Positions 17,930-26,917 of a stretch of 64,000 bases of DNA are shown here, piece after piece. The stretch is from contig NZ_WUPT01000001.1 of the NCBI RefSeq assembly GCF_009830125.1, positions 930,001 to 994,000 on the forward strand, given 5' to 3'. The position numbers were made by a program, and so were the translations under genes. Source of the stretch: Kangsaoukella pontilimi. Lineage in GTDB: Bacteria > Pseudomonadota > Alphaproteobacteria > Rhodobacterales > Rhodobacteraceae. The notes beneath the pieces are model-generated. The model ran no database searches. It was not told the DNA's origin and saw only the letters and a list, made by a program, of their open reading frames with translations. Every line of letters starts with the position of its first letter. Within the stretch, counting starts at the first letter, position 1.

Positions 17930-18007
17930 TTCGGAAATACTCCGGGGGAGCGATCGGAAGGGAGCGGGGGCCGAGCCCCCGAACGGGTCGGATGCGGACC
18001 GCATCCG
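17930..18007. repeat. Dispersed intergenic repeat, copy 1
   Basis: Begins with TTCGGAAATAC then TCCGGGGGAG (17930-17950), followed by a hairpin GGGGGC-CGA-GCCCCC (17966-17980) and a second perfect 8-bp hairpin CGGATGCG-GAC-CGCATCCG (17989-18007). A second copy of the head and of the G/C hairpin is at 44069-44120. It lies in the divergent metG-rpsB intergenic region. Confidence 0.65.
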
Positions 18008-18040
18008 GCCACCGCGATCGCGAAGCGGGCGCAATACCTC

Positions 18041-18069
18041 TTGCAAAGGCTCCGATTCCATCCTATCTC
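18041..18069 (+). promoter_or_regulatory. Predicted promoter of rpsB-tsf
   Basis: TTGCAA (18041-18046) and TATCTC (18064-18069) with 17-base spacing. The leader to the rpsB start would be about 110 bases long, room for a ribosomal-protein regulatory structure; none was identified by eye. Confidence 0.5.
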
Positions 18070-18186
18070 GCGCGCACTTCACAGGCAGGGCTTGGGCCTT
18101 CGGGGGAGACATCCCCGTCGTGTCCGCCGGTTGGGAGAGATCCCTGATGGCCCCGCCGAGGCGCAAACCGGAAAGGAACTCAGGAC

Positions 18187-19044
18187 ATGGCGCTCCCCGA
18201 ATTTACGCTGCGCCAGCTTCTCGAAGCTGGTGTTCACTTTGGTCACCAGACGCAGCGCTGGAACCCGCGGATGCAGGAATTCATCTACGGCGACCGCAAC
18301 GGCATCCACATCATGGACCTCACCCAGACCGTTCCCATGCTGGACGCGGCACTCAACGTGATCCGTGAGACCGTGGCCAAGAACGGCCGCATCCTCTTCG
18401 TCGGCACCAAGCGTCAGGCCCAGAAGCCGATCGCAGAAGCCGCAGAGAAATGCGCGCAGTATTACATGAACCACCGCTGGCTCGGCGGCACGCTCACCAA
18501 CTGGAAGACCGTCAGCCAGTCGATTCAGCGCCTCAAGGCGATCGACGAGCAGATGGCCGCCGGTGCCGAGGGCCTGACCAAGAAAGAGCGTCTGGGCATG
18601 GAGCGCGAGCAGGAGAAACTCCAGGCGTCGCTCGGCGGTATCCGCGAGATGGGCGGTGTGCCGGACCTTCTCTTCGTCATCGACGTGAACAAGGAAGACC
18701 TCGCCATCGCCGAAGCCAAGAAGCTTGGCATCCCGGTTGTGGCCGTGGTCGACACGAACTGTTCGCCCGAGGGCGTGGACTACATCATCCCCGGCAATGA
18801 CGACGCCGCCCGTGCCATCGCGCTCTACTGCGATCTGGCCAGCCGCGCCGCGCTGGATGGGATGTCGGCTCAGCTTGGCGCCGCGGGCGTCGATATCGGC
18901 GCGCTCGAAGACGCCGCCGAGCAGGGTCTCGAGCCGGAAGAAGCCGTTGCTGCCGCCGACGCCGGCGCTGCGCCGTCCGACGAGGTCGTGTCGAACGACA
19001 CGATCGCCAAGGACGCCCCTTACGAGCTGGAGAACAAGGAATAA
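18187..19044 (+). CDS. rpsB: 30S ribosomal protein S2
   Basis: 285-residue S2, a peripheral small-subunit protein. [21 protein letters not shown] and [14 protein letters not shown] are diagnostic, and [20 protein letters not shown] and NDDAARAI complete the fold. A C-terminal extension after about residue 230 is rich in Ala, Glu and Asp, as often seen in alphaproteobacteria. It is followed by tsf after 76 bases, the conserved S2/EF-Ts order. Confidence 0.98.
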   Translation: MALPEFTLRQLLEAGVHFGHQTQRWNPRMQEFIYGDRNGIHIMDLTQTVPMLDAALNVIRETVAKNGRILFVGTKRQAQKPIAEAAEKCAQYYMNHRWLGGTLTNWKTVSQSIQRLKAIDEQMAAGAEGLTKKERLGMEREQEKLQASLGGIREMGGVPDLLFVIDVNKEDLAIAEAKKLGIPVVAVVDTNCSPEGVDYIIPGNDDAARAIALYCDLASRAALDGMSAQLGAAGVDIGALEDAAEQGLEPEEAVAAADAGAAPSDEVVSNDTIAKDAPYELENKE

Positions 19045-19120
19045 TTCCTGTCGCTCCGACGAGACCGGGCAGGGGCCTTCCCTGTCCGGACCGCACCCTA
19101 TTTGATTAAGGAGAAGCAAG

Positions 19121-20002
19121 ATGGCTGTCACGGCTGCACTTGTGAAAGAGCTTCGCGACAAGACCGGCGCGGGCATGATGGACGCCAAGAAGGCGCTGAC
19201 CGAAACCGACGGTGACATGGACGGCGCCATCGACTGGCTGCGCACCAAAGGTCTGGCCAAGGCCGACAAGAAGGCCGGCCGTACCGCCGCCGAGGGCCTC
19301 GTCGCCGTTCAGGCCGACGGTGGCACCGGTGTCGCGATCGAGGTGAACTCGGAAACCGACTTCGTCGCCAAGAACGAAGAGTTCCAGTCGATGGTTCTGG
19401 GCTTCGCCAAGGCCGCGATGACGGCTGCGGATCTCGATGCGCTGAAATCGGCCGAGATCGGCGGCAAATCCGCCAGCGACATCCTGACCGACGCCATCGC
19501 CAAGATCGGCGAGAACATGCAGCTTCGCCGCATGGCCAAGATCGAAGGCGACAATGTCACGTCCTATGTCCACAACGCCGCCGCTGACGGCATGGGCAAG
19601 ATCGGCGTGCTCGTCGCCTATTCCGGCGATGACGAGGAATTCGCGCGCGGCGTCGGCATGCACATTGCCGCCATCAACCCCGCCGCTCTGTCGGAAGCCG
19701 ATCTCGATCCCGCCGTGGTCGAGAAGGAAAAGCAGATCCAGATGGACATCGCGCGTGAAAGCGGCAAGCCGGAAGCGGTCATCGAGAAGATGATCGGCGG
19801 CCGGATGCAGAAATGGCTGAGCGAAGTGACCCTGCTGAACCAGGCCTACGTCAAGGCCGAAGACGGCAAGACCACCGTGGGCGATGCCGCTGCGGCCGCC
19901 GGCGTCACGATCACCGGCTTCATCCGTCTTGCCGTGGGCGAAGGGATCGAGAAGCAGGAAGAAGACTTTGCCGCCGAGGTGGCCAAGGTCGCCAAGGGCT
20001 GA
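19121..20002 (+). CDS. tsf: Translation elongation factor Ts
   Basis: 293-residue guanine-nucleotide exchange factor for EF-Tu. The UBA-like N-terminus ([22 protein letters not shown]) and the core [11 protein letters not shown] with the exchange loop are clear. Length is normal. Second gene of rpsB-tsf, with a ribosome site AAGGAGAAG before the ATG and a strong terminator after the stop. Confidence 0.98.
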   Translation: MAVTAALVKELRDKTGAGMMDAKKALTETDGDMDGAIDWLRTKGLAKADKKAGRTAAEGLVAVQADGGTGVAIEVNSETDFVAKNEEFQSMVLGFAKAAMTAADLDALKSAEIGGKSASDILTDAIAKIGENMQLRRMAKIEGDNVTSYVHNAAADGMGKIGVLVAYSGDDEEFARGVGMHIAAINPAALSEADLDPAVVEKEKQIQMDIARESGKPEAVIEKMIGGRMQKWLSEVTLLNQAYVKAEDGKTTVGDAAAAAGVTITGFIRLAVGEGIEKQEEDFAAEVAKVAKG

Positions 20003-20039
20003 TCCGGCCCGCCGGGTAACCGGCGCAGGAAAAGAAATC

Positions 20040-20075
20040 GGGCGGCGCTGCCGGGACGCAGCGCCGCCCTTTTTA
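20040..20075 (+). terminator. Rho-independent terminator of rpsB-tsf
   Basis: Perfect 11-bp stem GGGCGGCGCTG (20040-20050) with CAGCGCCGCCC (20059-20069), 8-base loop, followed by TTTTTA. Confidence 0.9.
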
Positions 20076-20366
20076 CTTAACCTGTAAACGACGGATCGCG
20101 TCCAAAGGGGATGAGGAACGGACGCCCTTCCGATACGGATCAAGGATGCCGGCCCTCAAGCGGAGTATGCGCTGTCAGGCCGGCGGTTCGGTTTCCCGAT
20201 CCTTCCTGTTGCACCCGGTATCGCGGGCTGTTGCGGAAGGCTGTTCCCAGGCTAATGCCACCACTCACGGAACGCTTCTATCTTTGCGCGAAAAGTGACG
20301 TTAGGGAAGTATGGTTTTCCCTACCACTCACGAACACGTGAATTTACGCTAACGTAAGCGGTAACG
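20076..20366. other. Gene-free interval between tsf and the LuxR-type gene
   Basis: About 290 bases, less GC-rich than the flanks, between two convergent genes. It holds an inverted repeat TAGGGAA (20302-20308) with TTCCCTA (20317-20323) and a short direct repeat (CCACTCACGGAAC near 20262 and CCACTCACGAAC near 20324). Short frames here do not look coding. A small RNA or decayed sequence is possible; nothing definite is seen. Confidence 0.4.
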
Positions 20367-21110
20367 TCATATATCCGTTACAAAAATCTGTCTTTGCAGC
20401 GAGGCTTTCATCACCGCCTGCGTCGTGGTGTCCACGTCCAGCGCCTCGCGTGCCTTGCGCAGATGCTTCTCGACCGTGGGCGGAGTAAGTCCCATGATTT
20501 CAGCGATATCCTGCATCGTCTTACCATCACCGACCCATTCCAGAACCTCGCGCTGGCGCGGCGACAGGCGCTTCATATGCGACGGGAAGGGAAGGGCGGC
20601 GATTTTCAGATGCGCCACCTGCGCCAGAAGATTGACCGTCTCGCCATCGCTGGCCCATAGGTTCTCGACATCGCACTGGTTCAGCCCCTTGCGCGCTGTC
20701 AGCGCGATTGCGCCTTTCTGCCGGGCGGAACTGTCCGCGAACGAAATCGTATAACCGGCAATGACGCCGTGGGCCCGGTTGAACTCAAGAATCTGCTTCT
20801 GTTCTTCATCAAGTTCGGCTTCTATCCTATTGATATAACTCCAGGACATTGCGCCTTCGTTCTCAAGCGCCCAGACCGTCATCGGCGCGCGGTTGAACAT
20901 GGCCTTGTCGAAGAAAGGCCGGATATAGCCGTCGTCGTGATTGGTCAGAACCAGCATGTCGTCGCGGTTGCCGATACCGGTGCGCGTCCGGAACCGCGTG
21001 AATCCATAGAGCAGACGGTCGAAGCCGAAATTGCTCATCTCGCGCGTTAGAATAGCCCAGACAGTCTCGACGGTCCGCGCCTCGACCAGCCGTGTCAGGG
21101 CGTGGTTCAT
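20367..21110 (-). CDS. LuxR-family transcriptional regulator, autoinducer-binding type
   Basis: 247 residues. The N-terminal 160 residues look like an autoinducer-binding domain ([13 protein letters not shown] near residue 25, MSWSY near 88), and the C-terminal GerE-type helix-turn-helix is clear ([27 protein letters not shown], then [15 protein letters not shown]). No luxI-type synthase lies in the window, so it is a solo regulator here. Its ATG overlaps the aroQ stop by 4 bases, so it is translationally coupled to a shikimate-pathway gene, an unusual pairing. The ligand is unknown; it need not be an acyl-homoserine lactone. Confidence 0.88.
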   Translation of the reverse strand: MNHALTRLVEARTVETVWAILTREMSNFGFDRLLYGFTRFRTRTGIGNRDDMLVLTNHDDGYIRPFFDKAMFNRAPMTVWALENEGAMSWSYINRIEAELDEEQKQILEFNRAHGVIAGYTISFADSSARQKGAIALTARKGLNQCDVENLWASDGETVNLLAQVAHLKIAALPFPSHMKRLSPRQREVLEWVGDGKTMQDIAEIMGLTPPTVEKHLRKAREALDVDTTTQAVMKASLQRQIFVTDI

Positions 21111-21553
21111 GCGGCGCGCCCACCGATCTTGCCCAGAATGGCTCTGAGCGCCAGAGGATAGCCCTGGACGCCGAAGCCCAGGATAACACCGGCCGCAACG
21201 GGCGCGATCATGCTCGTATGCCGGAAGTCCTCGCGCGCATGCACGTTCGAGACGTGGAGCTCGACCACAGGCAGGCCGATCCCGGAAATCGCGTCGCGCA
21301 GCGCGATGGACGTATGCGTATAGGCGCCGGCGTTCAGGATTATGCCGTCATGGGTGCCGCGCGCATCGTGCAGCACATCGACCAGCGCGCCTTCGTGGTT
21401 GGACTGGAAAAAGGAAACCGACACGCCAAGCGCGTCCGCTTCGGCGCGGCACATATCTTCGACATCCGACAGCGTCTCGGCGCCGTAGATCGAGGGCTCG
21501 CGCGTGCCGAGCAGGTTCAGGTTCGGACCATTGGCGATCAGGATCGACGTCAT
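21107..21553 (-). CDS. aroQ: 3-dehydroquinate dehydratase, type II
   Basis: 148-residue dodecameric dehydratase of the shikimate pathway, turning 3-dehydroquinate into 3-dehydroshikimate. [21 protein letters not shown] is the N-terminal signature with the catalytic Tyr; [19 protein letters not shown] and [16 protein letters not shown] give the substrate and catalytic His regions. It is upstream of, and overlaps, the LuxR-type gene. The AT-richer region before it has an inverted repeat (21678-21705) that could be an operator. Confidence 0.96.
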   Translation of the reverse strand: MTSILIANGPNLNLLGTREPSIYGAETLSDVEDMCRAEADALGVSVSFFQSNHEGALVDVLHDARGTHDGIILNAGAYTHTSIALRDAISGIGLPVVELHVSNVHAREDFRHTSMIAPVAAGVILGFGVQGYPLALRAILGKIGGRAA

Positions 21554-21677
21554 GTTAAAAGCCTTCGCGTTTCCCGATGGTTAGCAAAAACCTAGCAACA
21601 CGTATATCTCTTGTCGTCACAAAGGGGGGACTGTGGCTGCGGGAAGACAGATAACGTGATCTTTCTCGTCTAAGTGT

Positions 21678-21705
21678 CTGACAGATATGCCAGTATAGGT
21701 GTCAG
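21678..21705. promoter_or_regulatory. Inverted repeat upstream of aroQ, possible operator
   Basis: CTGACA (21678-21683) and TGTCAG (21700-21705) are perfect inverted arms around a 16-base centre that itself has TAT and ATA in dyad positions. It lies in the 242-base AT-rich gap between the phoB end and the aroQ start, about 125 bases before aroQ. No U-tract follows, so it is not an obvious terminator. Confidence 0.35.
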
Positions 21706-21795
21706 GCAGGCCCTTGGCGTCGTATCTAATATTTACATAATACTGATTATACGAATAATGGATATCGTGACGGGGCACATGAAACGGCCGCCAAC

Positions 21796-22488
21796 TCAGC
21801 CCAAGGCATAGCCCGCCCCGCGTACCGTGCGGATCGGATCGCCCCCTCCGTTCTGACCGAGCGCCTTGCGCAGCCTGCCGATGTGGACGTCCACGGTGCG
21901 CGTGTCGACATAGATGTCGCGGCCCCAGACCCGGTCCAGAAGCTGATCGCGCGACCAGACGCGTCCTGGTTTCTCCATGAAGGTCGACAACAAACGGAAC
22001 TCGGTCGGCCCCAGCTTGATCTCGCCGCCTGCCCGCGTGACCCGGTGGGTTTCGGCATCGAGCACGATGTCATCGAATTCCAGCCGCACGCCCACCGTCG
22101 CGGGCCGCACGCGGCGCAGTTGCGTCCGGACCCGCGCCATCAACTCGACCACGGAATACGGTTTGACCACGTAATCATCCGCGCCGGTTTCCAGCCCGCG
22201 CACCCGATCGACCTCTTCGCTCCGCGCCGACAGCATGATCACCGGCACCTCGCGCGATGCCGTGTTCATCTTGAGCCGCCGGCAAATCTCGATTCCCGAA
22301 ACGCCCGGCAGCATCCAGTCCAGGACGACGATGTCGGGCGCGGTCTCCTCGAACAGCACCAGCGCCTCGTCGCCGCTTTCGGCGGTGACCACGCGGAACC
22401 CCTCGGCCTCCAGATTATAGGCCAGAACCTCGCGCTGCGCAGGCTCGTCCTCGACCACCAGAACGCTCGGCTGGGCGACGGCGGACAT
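21796..22488 (-). CDS. phoB: Phosphate regulon response regulator PhoB
   Basis: 230-residue OmpR-type regulator. The receiver domain has the phospho-acceptor Asp in PDIVVLDWMLPG, and the C-terminal winged helix shows LGPTEFRLLSTFMEKPGRVWSR and TVDVHIGRLRKALG. Activated by PhoR, it binds Pho boxes such as the one before pstS. It is the last gene of the phosphate cluster, five bases after phoU. Confidence 0.95.
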   Translation of the reverse strand: MSAVAQPSVLVVEDEPAQREVLAYNLEAEGFRVVTAESGDEALVLFEETAPDIVVLDWMLPGVSGIEICRRLKMNTASREVPVIMLSARSEEVDRVRGLETGADDYVVKPYSVVELMARVRTQLRRVRPATVGVRLEFDDIVLDAETHRVTRAGGEIKLGPTEFRLLSTFMEKPGRVWSRDQLLDRVWGRDIYVDTRTVDVHIGRLRKALGQNGGGDPIRTVRGAGYALG

Positions 22489-22493
22489 CGGGC

Positions 22494-23207
22494 CTAGCTC
22501 CCCGGCTCCGCCACGAAGGACGTACGGTCGCCCTTGGGCCGGCTCTCATCCGGCATGTCGCCGGTGACCAGATAGATGACCTGTTCCGCGATGGACGTCA
22601 CGTGGTCGCCCATGCGCTCGATATTCTTGGCGATGAAATGCAGATGCATGCACGGCGTGATGTTGCGCGGGTCTTCCATCATGTAGGTCAGCACCTCGCG
22701 GAAAAGCGCGTTGTACATCTGGTCCACGTCCTCGTCGCGCAGGATCACCTGAGCCGCCAAATCCGCGTTCCGCTGAATATAGGCATCCAGCGCGTCCTTC
22801 AGCATCAGCTGCACCTCGCGCGACATGCGCCGGATGGCAGCGGTCGAGCCGTTCACATCGGGTGACTCGGCCAGAACCGAGGTTCTCTTGGCGATGTTCT
22901 TGGCATAATCGCCGCAGCGCTCGAGGTTGCCGCTGATCTTGATCACCGACAGAACCGTCCTCAGGTCCGACGCCGTCGGCGCGCGCAGCGCGATCACGCG
23001 CGCGGCCTCTTCGTTGACCTGTTCTTCAAGCGCGTCGATGGCCTTGTCATTGGCCCGTACCACTTCGGCAAGTTCGACGTCGCGCGTCTCGAGCGACTGA
23101 GCGCTGTCCAGAATGGCCGTCTCGACAAGACCGCCCATTTTCATGATCAGCGCCTGAATGGCCTCCAGATCGCGGTCGAAAGCGGATGCAATGTGTTGAT
23201 CGTGCAT
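22494..23207 (-). CDS. phoU: Phosphate signalling protein PhoU
   Basis: 237-residue, two three-helix-bundle protein that links PstSCAB to PhoR and keeps the regulon off when phosphate is plentiful. MHDQHIASAFDRDLEAIQALIMKMG and the repeated metal-binding helices (LERCGDYAKNIAKR, NIERMGDHVTSIAE) are diagnostic. The ATG at 23207 is chosen; upstream in-frame sequence is the pstB end in another frame. It lies 11 bases after pstB. Confidence 0.95.
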   Translation of the reverse strand: MHDQHIASAFDRDLEAIQALIMKMGGLVETAILDSAQSLETRDVELAEVVRANDKAIDALEEQVNEEAARVIALRAPTASDLRTVLSVIKISGNLERCGDYAKNIAKRTSVLAESPDVNGSTAAIRRMSREVQLMLKDALDAYIQRNADLAAQVILRDEDVDQMYNALFREVLTYMMEDPRNITPCMHLHFIAKNIERMGDHVTSIAEQVIYLVTGDMPDESRPKGDRTSFVAEPGS

Positions 23208-23218
23208 GATTTTTATCC

Positions 23219-24016
23219 TTACCCGATCCGGCCCGTGATATAGCTTTCGGTCCGGCTGTCTTCGGGTTTCGTAAAGATGTCGCCCGTCTCGCCGTATTCC
23301 ACAAGAGTGCCCAGGTGGAAGAACGCTGTCTTCTGGCTGACGCGGGCCGCCTGCTGCATCGAGTGCGTGACGATCACCACCGAATAGTTCTGCTTGAGTT
23401 CGTCGATCAGTTCCTCGACCTGCGCCGTCGCGATCGGGTCGAGCGCCGAGCACGGCTCGTCCATCAGCAGAACCTCGGGCTCGGTCGCCACGGCCCGCGC
23501 GATGCACAGACGCTGCTGCTGACCGCCGGAAAGCCCGGTGCCCGGCTGCTGCAGCCGGTCCTTGACCTCGTCCCAGATCGCGGCGCGACGGAGCGACTTT
23601 TCGACGATCTCGTCCAGTTCCGCCTTGGTCCGGGCCAGCCCGTGGATGCGCGGGCCATAAGCCACGTTGTCGAAGATCGACTTGGGAAACGGGTTCGGCT
23701 TCTGGAATACCATGCCCACCTTGGCGCGCAGCTGCACCGGGTCGACCTTGGGGTCATAAATGTCCTCGCCGTCGATCCGGATATCGCCGTCGATCCGGGC
23801 GATGTCGATCGTGTCGTTCATCCGGTTGATGCAGCGCAGGAACGTGGATTTCCCGCAGCCCGACGGGCCGATAAAGGCGGTGACCGTCTTGTCCTGGATC
23901 TCGACACTGACATCCTTGATCGCATGGGTATCGCCATAGTGAACATTCACGTGTCTGGCGGATATCTTGGTCTCTTTCATGTCGGTCGCCCGTTCAATTC
24001 GTCTCATGTCGTTCAT
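23219..24016 (-). CDS. pstB: Phosphate ABC transporter ATP-binding protein
   Basis: 265-residue ATPase. Walker [17 protein letters not shown] signature [14 protein letters not shown], Walker [14 protein letters not shown] and the switch His in VIVTHSMQQ are all intact, and [18 protein letters not shown]-type sequence ([20 protein letters not shown]) is specific for PstB. It powers phosphate import through PstCA. Start at 24016; an alternative ATG lies 12 codons in. Confidence 0.96.
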   Translation of the reverse strand: MNDMRRIERATDMKETKISARHVNVHYGDTHAIKDVSVEIQDKTVTAFIGPSGCGKSTFLRCINRMNDTIDIARIDGDIRIDGEDIYDPKVDPVQLRAKVGMVFQKPNPFPKSIFDNVAYGPRIHGLARTKAELDEIVEKSLRRAAIWDEVKDRLQQPGTGLSGGQQQRLCIARAVATEPEVLLMDEPCSALDPIATAQVEELIDELKQNYSVVIVTHSMQQAARVSQKTAFFHLGTLVEYGETGDIFTKPEDSRTESYITGRIG

Positions 24017-24031
24017 GTCCGGCCCCTTCCC

Positions 24032-25378
24032 TTACCAGCGGCGCTCGAAGCGGCGGCGGAGGATGATGGCGAGCGTGTTCATGATCAGAAGGAAGACCAG
24101 AAGCACAATGATCGCGCCGGATGCCCGCTCCACAAAGGCCGGATCGGAGCGCGTTGTCCAGTTGTAGACCTGCACCGGCAGCGCCGAGGCGGGGTCGAAA
24201 AAGCCCTCTGGCGGCGCGGCGGGGTATTCGCGGACGAAGGCCACCATGCCGATCAGCAGAAGCGGCGCGGTCTCGCCCAAAGCCTGCGCCAGACCGATGA
24301 TGGTGCCGGTCAGGATGCCGGGCGCGGCCAGCGGCAGGACGTGGTGGAACACGGTCTGCATCTTCGACGCCCCAACGCCCAGTGCCGCTTCGCGGATGGA
24401 CGGCGGCACCGCCTTCAGCGAGGCGCGCGTCGCGATGATGATCGTCGGCAGCGTCATCAGCGTCAGCACCAGCCCGCCCACGATGGGCGCCGACTGCGGC
24501 AGCCCCGCGAAGTTGATGAAGATCGCCAGGCCGAGGATGCCGAAGACGATCGACGGCACCGCGGCAAGGTTCGAGATATTCACCTCGATCAGGTCGGTGA
24601 ACCGGTTCTTGGGCGCGAATTCTTCCAGATAGATCGACGCCGCCACACCGATGGGCAGCGCCAGCACCAGCACGATCAGCATCATGTAGAACGAGCCAAG
24701 GATCGCAACGCCCAGCCCCGACGCCTCGGGCCGGTTCTCGGAGGCGTCCGGCGCCGTGATGAAGGCCCAGTTGAACCGGGTCTCCAGCGCCCCCGCCTCT
24801 TTCAGCGCATCGGCCAGCATAAGCTGCTCCGGCGAGATATTCCCGTCCAACTCCGCCGTCGCCATCGTCACGCGGCCCTTGTAATAGCCATCGATCCGTC
24901 CCGAGGCGAGGAACTCGAATTCGCGCGTGGTCCCGATGACCTCGGGGTTGGCCAGCACAAAATTCCGAAGCTGGGCGGCGGCTTCCTTCGAGATCAGGTC
25001 GCCCTCTTTCGAGAGCCCCTCGATCTCGATACCCTCTTCGGCAATCTTTGCCTCCAGCGCATCCTTGATCAGCGGGCTGTAGGTGAAGGTGGTGGCCTTC
25101 TTCAGCTCTTCGATGTCGCGCGTGCCGGACTTGTCCAGCTTGTCCTCGGGCAGTGCGACCTCAAGCGTGATGTAGGTCTGCATGAAGGCGCCCGCGCCGT
25201 TCCGGATGATCGACGTCAGCAGGAAGACCAGCGCCAGCACGGCGAGGCCGACGGCGATCATGCCATAAACGCGGAAGCGGCGTTCGGCGGCATTCCGGCG
25301 GCGGGTGCGGTCATCCGCCGTCAGAAGCGATCCGTTCCGGCGCGGCGCCTCGGCGGGAGATGCGGTCATGTCGGTCAT
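24032..25378 (-). CDS. pstA: Phosphate ABC transporter permease PstA
   Basis: 448-residue permease, longer than the usual 280-300. After one N-terminal span (MIAVGLAVLALVFLLTSII) there is a periplasmic domain of about 160 residues (LPEDKLDKSGTRDIEELKKA to about residue 220), then the five-span core with the EAA loop (REAALGVGASKMQTVFHHVLP). This long form is common in alphaproteobacteria. Its start overlaps the pstC stop by 4 bases. Confidence 0.94.
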   Translation of the reverse strand: MTDMTASPAEAPRRNGSLLTADDRTRRRNAAERRFRVYGMIAVGLAVLALVFLLTSIIRNGAGAFMQTYITLEVALPEDKLDKSGTRDIEELKKATTFTYSPLIKDALEAKIAEEGIEIEGLSKEGDLISKEAAAQLRNFVLANPEVIGTTREFEFLASGRIDGYYKGRVTMATAELDGNISPEQLMLADALKEAGALETRFNWAFITAPDASENRPEASGLGVAILGSFYMMLIVLVLALPIGVAASIYLEEFAPKNRFTDLIEVNISNLAAVPSIVFGILGLAIFINFAGLPQSAPIVGGLVLTLMTLPTIIIATRASLKAVPPSIREAALGVGASKMQTVFHHVLPLAAPGILTGTIIGLAQALGETAPLLLIGMVAFVREYPAAPPEGFFDPASALPVQVYNWTTRSDPAFVERASGAIIVLLVFLLIMNTLAIILRRRFERRW

Positions 25379-26853
25379 TCGTACTGCTCCCGGTAGCGGC
25401 GCACGATCCAGAGCGCGAGAACGTTCAGCCCCAGCGTGATGACGAAGAGCGTGAGGCCAAGCGCGAAGGCCACCAGCGTCTCGGGCGAGGCGAAATCGGT
25501 GTCGCCGGTCAGCTGGCTGACGATCTTGACGGTAACGGTGGTCATCGCCTCGAATGGGTTCACAAGCTCGCCCAGACCCCGGTTGAACTGTGCGGCGGCG
25601 GCCCCTGCCCCCAGAACCACGATCATGGTCTCACCGATGGCCCGCGACGCGGCCAGCAGGATCGCGCCCACGATGCCCGGAAGCGCGGCCGGCATCACGA
25701 CCTGCCGGATCGTCTCGGACTGGGTCGCGCCAAGGCCATAGGACCCGTCGCGCAGCGACTGCGGCACCGAGTTGATGATGTCGTCGGACAGCGAGGATAC
25801 GAAGGGGATCAGCATGATGCCCATGACCAGACCCGCCGTCGCCACGCTGGACGAGCTTTCTCCAAGACCGAGGGGCAGCGCGAAATAATCCCGCAGCATC
25901 GGTCCGATGGTGATGAGCGCGAACAGGCCGTAGACGATGGTGGGAATGCCAGCCAGGATCTCGATGGCGGGCTTTGCGACGGCGCGGACCCGGTTCGACG
26001 CGTATTCCGACAGGTAGATCGCTGCAAATAGCCCGATAGGCACCGCAACGATCAGCGCCACCAGCGAGATGTATAGCGTGCCCCAGAGAAGCGGCAGGAT
26101 TGCAAGTTCCGAGTTCCCCCTAAAATCCGGCGCCCAGTTGGTGCCGAAAAAGAACTCCTGCCAGGGGTAATCCGCGAAGAAGTTGCGGGTCTCGAAGAGC
26201 ATGGACAGCACAATCCCGAGCGTCGTCAGGATCGCGATGGACGCCGCCCCGATCAGCACGATCAGGATGCCCCGCTCGACCGTGTTCCGCGCGCGGAAGT
26301 CCTTGTTCGTAACCATGTAGGACAGCGCGAAGCCGCCAACCGCCGCCAGAAGGACCGCCGCCCACATCAGCCCGGTGCCAACGCGCGTCATGTCCTGATA
26401 GCTCAGCGCGGCGCGGTAGACGGCGGCGTCGATCTCGGAGCCGAGCGCCACGCCCACATTGCCCAGCCGGTCGCGCAGACCTTCGAGGAAGGACGTGTCC
26501 ACGACGTCGGGCGCGCCCTCGGCGCCGAGGATCTGCAGCCCTTCCGCCACCCGCCGCACATCGCTCATCACCAGATCGCGGGTCGAACTGTCGGCGATCG
26601 CACTGTCGGGCAGAAGCGCGCTCACCCGCATGTCGATCCACACGGGCTGGATCAGCAGCCAGAGCGCCAGAAGCCCGAAAGCGGGCGTCAGGACCGTCAG
26701 CGCAACGTTGTAGCCATAGTAGCCCGGCAGCGAATGCAGCGCGCGCGAATTGCCCCCGGCCGAGGCCATCGCGCGGGAGCGTCCCGCGACATACCCCACG
26801 GCGGCCAGCGCCAGGACGATCAGGATGAGCCAGAGAAGCGGCACGGCAGTCAT
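25375..26853 (-). CDS. pstC: Phosphate ABC transporter permease PstC
   Basis: 492-residue permease, also of the long type. The N-terminus has two early spans and a soluble stretch (about residues 70-150), followed by the six-span core; GSYGLGATQSETIRQVVMPAAL is the EAA loop and AGIPTIVYGLFALI is typical of PstC. It pairs with PstA to form the channel. Separated from pstS by 64 bases with a stem-loop, and overlapping pstA by 4 bases. Confidence 0.94.
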   Translation of the reverse strand: MTAVPLLWLILIVLALAAVGYVAGRSRAMASAGGNSRALHSLPGYYGYNVALTVLTPAFGLLALWLLIQPVWIDMRVSALLPDSAIADSSTRDLVMSDVRRVAEGLQILGAEGAPDVVDTSFLEGLRDRLGNVGVALGSEIDAAVYRAALSYQDMTRVGTGLMWAAVLLAAVGGFALSYMVTNKDFRARNTVERGILIVLIGAASIAILTTLGIVLSMLFETRNFFADYPWQEFFFGTNWAPDFRGNSELAILPLLWGTLYISLVALIVAVPIGLFAAIYLSEYASNRVRAVAKPAIEILAGIPTIVYGLFALITIGPMLRDYFALPLGLGESSSSVATAGLVMGIMLIPFVSSLSDDIINSVPQSLRDGSYGLGATQSETIRQVVMPAALPGIVGAILLAASRAIGETMIVVLGAGAAAAQFNRGLGELVNPFEAMTTVTVKIVSQLTGDTDFASPETLVAFALGLTLFVITLGLNVLALWIVRRYREQYE

Positions 26854-26870
26854 ACCCTCGGGTTAGAGAC

Positions 26871-26898
26871 GCGAGGGGGGCGCATAGGCGCCCCTCTC
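26871..26898 (-). promoter_or_regulatory. Stem-loop between pstS and pstC
   Basis: The pstS-pstC gap contains GAGGGGCGC (minus strand) facing GCGCCCCCCTC with loop CTAT. There is no following U-tract, so it more likely stabilises the pstS part of the mRNA or partly terminates, giving more PstS than PstCAB, as is common in binding-protein operons. Confidence 0.5.
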
Positions 26899-26917
26899 CT
26901 GTTCGTTCAGCGGTCGC

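Noticed and set aside
20111-20341. A 76-codon frame between tsf and the LuxR gene
   Set aside because: Cys/Arg/Pro-rich with no ribosome site; no sign of coding selection visible.
23315-25396. A 693-codon open frame on the plus strand across pstB and pstA
   Set aside because: It is a long antisense shadow of two well-conserved genes and has no ribosome site or recognisable domain; high GC content commonly gives such frames.
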